Shown: positions 15,971 through 20,056 of the stretch, piece after piece
Layout: every line of letters starts with the position of its first letter
Numbering within the stretch: position 1 is the stretch's first letter
NCBI GenBank assembly: GCA_003427395.1
Contig: BFEA01000012.1
Span: forward strand, 4,038,817 to 4,058,872
DNA length: 20,056 bases
Source of the DNA: Chara braunii
Lineage: Eukaryota > Streptophyta > Charophyceae > Charales > Characeae
Reading direction: 5' to 3'
Position numbers and translations under genes: made by a program
Notes under the pieces: generated by a model
Told to the model about the DNA's origin: nothing
Databases searched by the model: none
What the model saw: the letters and a program-made list of their open reading frames with translations, nothing else

Positions 15971-16260
15971 GGATCAGCCTTCGACACACGTCGAGGCAAT
16001 TATCCCACCAGCATCTCACGTTCACGAGTATTCCATTCATCTGCATATCAGAGGTACGGTTGGGGTTCAACCAAGGGCTGGCTATTCCCGGTGATCCCCT
16101 TTCACGACGAGCTTCAGTCTTCGCAGCGAGTTCTTCACTACGAGAGTCTTCAACGACATTCAATAAGTCGCATTCGTCTCGTTGTGGACTAGAATCTTCA
16201 ACGACGTTGAATAAGTCACGTCCTTCTCGTTGTGGACTTCTACAACGTCAATAAGTTGTG
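15971..16260 (-). repeat. Module M copy 3 with a ~48-bp local repeat at its end
   Basis: GGATCAGCCTTCGACACACG starts a minus-strand copy. A minus-strand open frame (16163-15966) reads NVVEDSRSEELAAKTEARRE, then SPWLNPNRTSD and [13 protein letters not shown]. At 16148-16290 the block CTTCAACGACGTTGAATAAG...GTCTCGTTGTGGACTTCTAC is repeated about three times with decay. This repeats the first bases of the module. Confidence 0.85.
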
Positions 16261-16292
16261 TCTGTGTCGTTGTGGACTTCTACAATCAATAA

Positions 16293-16714
16293 GTCCACAA
16301 TGAGACGGAGACGACTTATTCAACGTCGTTGAAGATACTCGTAGTGAAGAACTCAATGCGAAGACTCAAGTTTGTCGTGTGAGGAGATCACTGGGAATAA
16401 CTAGCCCTTGGTTGAACCCTGACCGTGTCTCTGATCCACAACTTAGCGGAATACTCGTGAACGTGAGATGCTGGTGGGATAACTGCTCGGACGTGTTCGA
16501 CAAGGCCGATCCACTTCAAGATCGCACAACGTCTTCCCTCGTACAACAATGTCAAAAATCGTATGTGCCAGAACATTTAGAAAACAAGGCCACGAAGTGG
16601 CAACGACATCAGAAGCGCACTGCATACTCAATTCAACCCAAAGAGCATACGGTGGAACCAATGAACCATTTGAAAAATAGGAAAGACCAAAAAGTTCAAA
16701 TTGACAGCAAATAA
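16293..16714 (+). CDS. Module M copy 4: open frame of unknown function, probably a partial or relic gene
   Basis: After a stop at 16301-16303 the frame is open to 16714, about 136 codons. It reads [17 protein letters not shown], then [56 protein letters not shown] and a basic C-terminal part rich in Lys, Gln and His. The only early ATG in this frame is at 16379, so the true start is unclear and may lie upstream of a lost junction. The copies at 15370-15566, 15599-15790 and 15971-16163 encode the same segment with broken frames. Third-position changes such as CTCGTAGTG versus CTCGTAGTG-like variants are too few to judge selection by eye. I do not recognise the domain. It could be part of a transposon gene. 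Confidence 0.4.
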
Positions 16715-17612
16715 CATTAACTCAATTGACATTAACATAATAAGGATATTCTTTCTGTTCTCTTTTCGAATGGGGCAGAGGGCTCGTAGTACCCACCACA
16801 CTTCGCACCTACCAACAAAGGGGAAGGAGCCTAAATCGACGGACTTGACCGCGAAATGAAGCACGTCACATACTTGAGAGTTAAGGTTCCTTCTTCGTGT
16901 ATTGTACGCTCGACAAATGGGATTAAGCAGGCCGTTTGCCAAACTTTTGCGGCCTCTGCTTTGACATGCACCAATATTCATAACCTAAGGAGTGCTAGCT
17001 ATGAAGAATTTTGGGCCAATGGCCTATCAAGTTCAAATTGACAGCAAGTAACATTAACTCAATTCACATCATTAACATAATAAGGATATTCTTTCTGTTC
17101 TCTTTTCGAATGGGGCGGAGGGCTCGTCGTACCCACCACACTTCGCACCTACCAACAAAGGGGAACGAGCCTAAATCGACGGACTTGACCGCGAAACCAA
17201 GCACGTCGCACACTTGAGAGTTAAGGTTACTTCTTCGTGTGTTGTACGCTCGACAAATGGGACTAAGCAGGGCGTTAGCCAAACTTTTGAGGCCTCTGCG
17301 TTTTGACATGCACCGATATTCATAACCTAAGGAGCGCTAGCTATGAAGAATTTTGGGCCAGTGGCCTATTAAGTTCAAATTAACAGCAAGTAACATTAAC
17401 TCAATTGACATTAACATAATAAGGATATTTTTTCTGTTATCTTTTCGAAGCTTGTCGCACACTTTAAGGTTACTTCTTCGTGTGTTGTACGCTCGACAAA
17501 TGGGACTACGCAGGGCGTTAGCCAAACTTTTGAGGCCTCTGCTTTGACATGCACCGATATTCATAACCTAAGGAGCACTAGCTATGCGGAATTTTGGGCC
17601 AGTGGCCTATTC
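16694..17612. repeat. ~340-bp tandem array, two full copies and one with an internal deletion
   Basis: Units start at GTTCAAATTGACAGCAA at 16694, 17031 and 17373. Each holds TTAACATAATAAGGATATTC, CTCTTTTCGAATGGGGC, ACCCACCACACTTCGCACC, GAGCCTAAATCGACGGAC, TTGTACGCTCGACAAATGGG and ATTCATAACCTAAGGAG, and ends GAATTTTGGGCCARTGGCC. The third unit lacks about 98 bp between TCTTTTCGAA and the CACACTT region. Minus-strand frames of 117, 81 and 75 codons and shorter plus-strand frames cover it. Neither strand is clearly coding. Confidence 0.92.
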
Positions 17613-17735
17613 AACAGTCTCATGAAAGACATAAGTCTATGGATTGCTGCCTATAAGAAGCTAGCGCCTAATCCAAGCTCCCACGATCTCCGCCGAATTG
17701 CTGGACACGAAGTGTTGAGGTGCGTACTATTCTAG
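17544..17735 (+). other. Short open frame at the end of the array, coding status uncertain
   Basis: The plus-strand frame reads HNLRSTSYAEFWASGLFNSL, then MKDISLWIAAYKKLAPNP and SSHDLRRIAGHEVLRCVLF. Its first third lies in the last array unit. The earlier units read [15 protein letters not shown] in the same frame and then diverge, so the following residues are unique to this end. The amino-acid mix looks protein-like, but no family is recognised and no start context stands out. It could be the 3' part of an old gene whose upstream part was duplicated. Confidence 0.25.
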
Positions 17736-17797
17736 AAACAATGTGTGAACCACGCTTCTTGAAATGTTCCAACTGCAGGAGGAGGGGTTCAGTTGGA

Positions 17798-18346
17798 AGC
17801 TGGGCATGAGGGATCGTAATCTTCGGGGGTGCAAGCACGGGCAATGGATGCGAGATGGAGTGGGGTGGAGGCTGAGATTGAGGGAGATCAGATCGACCCT
17901 TCTCATGGGACCACCCTGCATGGAGCTCAGCTGCAGTGGAGATCGATCTGTCAAGTACTAATTGCACACCCCTCTTTGTTGACCTTGATGGGTTGCAGTT
18001 TGAACTGTTTGGATTGGATTGGAGCGGTCTGGACCTGTATTGATTTCATGTGTATGAGACTCGTCCTGGTTCGGCTCGCAGCTGGGCATGAGGGATCGTA
18101 ATCTTCGGGGGAGAGAGCACGGGCAATGGATGCGAGATGGAGTGGGGTAGAGGCCGAGATTAAGGGAGATCAGATCGACCCTTGTCATGTGACCACTCTG
18201 CATGGAGCTCAACCACAGTGGAGGTCAATCAAGTACTGATTGCCCCCCCCTCTTTCTTAACCTTGATGGGTTGCAGTTTGAACTGTTTGAATTGGATTGG
18301 AGCGGTCTGGATCTGTATTCATTTCATGTGTATGAGACTCGTCCTG
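17798..18346. repeat. 282-bp tandem duplication
   Basis: AGCTGGGCATGAGGGATCGT at 17798 and 18080 starts two copies. These share ACGGGCAATGGATGCGAGAT, GGGAGATCAGATCGACCC, CTTGATGGGTTGCAGTTTGA and TTTCATGTGTATGAGACTCG. A weaker third piece (TTCATGTGTACGGGATCCC...CGATTTCATTTG) lies at about 18412-18465. The copies have small indels, so the short open frames are not conserved. Confidence 0.92.
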
Positions 18347-18808
18347 ATCTGATCTGCTTTTCGATTTCGTTCTTTTACACCTGTAGAATTTGGGTCGGTC
18401 TCAATTTTCATTGACTTCATGTGTACGGGATCCCTCCTCATCTCTTCTTCGATTTCATTTGTTTGTTTACACGTGTGCTTCAATTTGATAGTTAACTCTT
18501 GATTGATGGGAATTTGTCTTCGTCGTCTCCGCTTTCATCAGAAATCGTTTGCTTTCTCCCTAGCTGAGTTTCAGTAATCTGAAGGGAAAGCAGTGCTTTG
18601 GTTTGACATTGATTTCTCCTCCCTGTTCAATTTTGCCCTGTTGGATAAGGGATTGTGCTAATTAGGGTTACACTAGGGAGACACATTCTTTGTCAACTTA
18701 AGATCCTAATTACAGAACGAATTATCAAGAGTTTGATGGGATCTTCGATTTAGTTAGACTCTTATACCCTGCTACCACTGCCCCCCACCCCACTGTGTAT
18801 GGTGCAGG
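18347..18808 (+). other. Non-coding leader-like stretch ending in a plausible 3' splice site
   Basis: The T-rich stretch with scattered short words ends in a pyrimidine-rich tract (CTGCCCCCCACCCCACTG) and GTGTATGGTGCAG directly before GATGG. This would fit the end of a 5'-UTR intron just ahead of a start codon. A matching 5' splice site cannot be fixed by eye. Confidence 0.35.
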
Positions 18809-19114
18809 ATGGCCCAAGTAGATTTAGTCAAGTTGAGCAGGGCAGAGCTTGATTCCGCATGGTGCGGGGTTAATCCTTCCTTATTTGGGAAGCAATCAAT
18901 GCCCNTGGCCCAAGTAGATTTAGTCAAGTTGAGCAGGGCAGAGCTTGATTCCGCATGGTGCGGGGTTAATCCTTCCTTATTTGGGAAGCAATCAATGCCC
19001 TTTGCCCGTGCTACATCCATATCGAATAGGGAAGCCGTCTCCATGGGAGCAGTGGCTGAGGCTCTTCCAGCCCTAATGAAGAGGCGTGGGTTTGCTTTGT
19101 ATTCAATTGCATAA
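18809..19114 (+). CDS. Short hypothetical protein or first exon; internal duplication across an N
   Basis: ATG at 18809 opens a frame of 101 codons starting MAQVDLVKLSRAELDSAWCG and ending MKRRGFALYSIA. Residues 1-32 occur twice because 18810-18904 is repeated exactly at 18906-19000 around the single N at 18905. If the second copy is an assembly artefact, the real frame has about 69 codons. The family is not recognised. A possible 3' splice site lies two bases upstream of the ATG. A potential 5' splice site (GGCGTGGGT near 19085) could end the exon early. A 25-base A tract starts 29 bases after the stop, which would also fit a retroposed transcript end. Coding status is uncertain. Confidence 0.4.
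   Translation: MAQVDLVKLSRAELDSAWCGVNPSLFGKQSMPXAQVDLVKLSRAELDSAWCGVNPSLFGKQSMPFARATSISNREAVSMGAVAEALPALMKRRGFALYSIA
18810..19000. repeat. 95-bp exact duplication flanking one N
   Basis: 18810-18904 and 18906-19000 are identical and abut the only ambiguous base of the window. The N sits where the A of the ATG would be in a second copy. Two contig ends overlapping by 95 bp but joined with a one-base gap would give exactly this. Confidence 0.9.
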
Positions 19115-19143
19115 TTTGAGCCTTCGGCACTGGGCCCCTTGTT

Positions 19144-19170
19144 AAAAAAAAAAAAAAAAAAAAAAAAACA

Positions 19171-19227
<57 letters not shown>
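19144..19227. repeat. Poly-A (25) followed by (AAT)n
   Basis: A25 at 19144-19168 is followed by CA and an AAT microsatellite to about 19227. It follows the short frame at 18809-19114 by about 30 bases. Poly-A expanding into an A-rich microsatellite is common at retroposon 3' ends. Confidence 0.95.
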
Positions 19228-19229
<2 letters not shown>

Positions 19230-19397
19230 GAAATAAAAGGGCCCTTTGAATTCAGTACTACATAGACAGCCCCTTCGAGGCTGTTCCATTAGTACTTGTG
19301 CAATTTGTTCTCAGAGTTTTCTCAGCAGAAGCCGGGTAATGGCCCCGGTGCTTTAATACTTGTGTATTTTCATATGGGACGTTGGGCCCAGTTCCCA
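19228..19397. other. Unassigned stretch with small hairpins
   Basis: ACAGCCCC-TTCG-AGGCTGT near 19265-19283 can form a short stem-loop. Further on, CCGGGTAATGGCCCCGG is a weak dyad. No gene is recognised. Confidence 0.4.
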
Positions 19398-19605
19398 GCA
19401 CGTGCTACTCCCCGCGAATAGATTGGAACATGTTGTTCCAAAAAAGAAAAAAATATAAAAAAAATGACGTGCTACTCCCCACGAATAGATTGGAACATGT
19501 TGTTCCAAAAAAAAAAAAAAAAAAAAAAAAATGACGTGCTACTCCCCACGAATAGATTGGAACATGTTGTTCCAAAAAAGAAAAAAATGTAAAAAAAATG
19601 AACCT
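19398..19605. repeat. 67-bp tandem repeat, three copies, A-rich tails
   Basis: CGTGCTACTCCCCACGAATA, then GATTGGAACATGTTGTTCCA, then about 20-25 A-rich bases repeats at 19401, 19468 and 19535. Each copy contains the dyad TGGAACA-TGT-TGTTCCA. Copies 1 and 3 have an interrupted A tract (AAAAAAGAAAAAAATRT) and copy 2 a pure one. The minus-strand Phe-rich frame across it is a repeat translation. Confidence 0.93.
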
Positions 19606-20056
19606 TTGTGTGAGTTCTGGACGAGTACAGGAGGAATCTTTAATGTTGGATAGGAGAAGGTGGGTGGTTATTCTTCTTGCCTCCACCTCTGCCTGTCACT
19701 ACATGAATACAAGACACGGGGGCACGGGGGTGTTGTATTCATATACAACACACGTGCGTAGTGCGATGGATTTTGGGCACTAACTTCGAAAAAGCCCGCC
19801 CCCCCCAAAAAATCCAGTACATGCCAATACCTGAACATGAATCAAGAAATGGCCAACAATTGCGCATGTGGAGAGCACTGGAGCCGACTGTACCTACCAT
19901 TCGAACAGTCGGCCCCACTACCGGCTGAGCCTTACATTTAAATAGTGATGCAGTCTTGGATCGCCATCACCATCACCCGCGGGCGCAACCAGCGATAGAG
20001 AAGGGGAGCGGAGCACTCTGAAGATGAGTGCGGCAGTGGCACTGCCACACACACAC
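19606..20056. other. Unassigned right end with several short inverted repeats
   Basis: ATGAATACAA/TTGTATTCAT (about 19702-19743), GCCGACTGT/ACAGTCGGC (about 19882-19913) and GGCAGTG/CACTGCC (about 20033-20047) are short dyads. A CATTTAAATAG motif at about 19935-19945 could be TATA-like, but no transcript or frame follows inside the window. The window ends in (CA)n. Confidence 0.35.

Noticed and set aside
19925-19950. TTTAAATAG as a promoter TATA box
   Set aside because: A single TA-rich word without an adjacent transcript or open frame in the window. It is mentioned only in the regional note.

Overview
This window looks like non-genic DNA from a large, repeat-rich eukaryotic nuclear genome. 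There are no operons or bacterial-type genes. It holds long (TA)n, (CT)n, (CATC)n, poly-A/T and (AAT)n tracts, many tandem duplications of 29-340 bp, foldback elements and a decayed LINE reverse transcriptase. A green-lineage (streptophyte) host is my best guess. The guess rests mainly on a repeat family carrying a type III hammerhead ribozyme, the kind known from plant retrozymes. The sequence alone does not prove this. I found no intact gene of recognisable function.

Layout. 1-743: minisatellites of 29, ~107 and 52 bp. 1326-1645: a 172-bp tandem duplication. 2155-2620: a CATC-rich minisatellite. 3066-10900: the core of the window, in which two dispersed families alternate. Family E (about 100-220 bp) carries the hammerhead ribozyme and lies in or beside (TA)n. 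Family P (up to about 1.1 kb) carries a conserved CCACGTGGATGACAGG-like box. Pieces of E and P lie side by side at four places, so they may be parts of one composite element. Inside one P copy is an 89-bp near-perfect palindrome that the other long P copy lacks. 4770-5530 and 11445-11750: strand-asymmetric pyrimidine tracts, the first ending in a 41-bp-arm inverted repeat. 7720-7892 and 12037-12200: foldback elements. 11262-11441: LINE reverse transcriptase relic on the minus strand.

12900-18350: a succession of locally duplicated blocks (164, ~170-200, 117, 320, ~50, ~340 and 282 bp). Among them is a four-copy module in alternating orientation (15370-16520) that keeps a coding-like frame ending in a VRCWWDNC motif. 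18809-19114: a short open frame preceded by a plausible 3' splice site and followed closely by poly-A. Its first 95 bp are duplicated across a single N, which looks like an assembly artefact. 19398-19601: an A-rich 67-bp tandem repeat.

Most notable result: when the E copies are read together on their own sense strand, they specify a full type III hammerhead. It has an 8-bp stem III, a GUU cleavage triplet, a 4-bp stem I with 6-nt loop, CUGAUGA, a 5-bp stem II and GAA. Loops 1 and 2 contain complementary UUCA and UGAA. No single copy here is fully intact: one has the catalytic G12 changed to C, one has an expanded core, and the others are truncated close to the predicted cleavage site.
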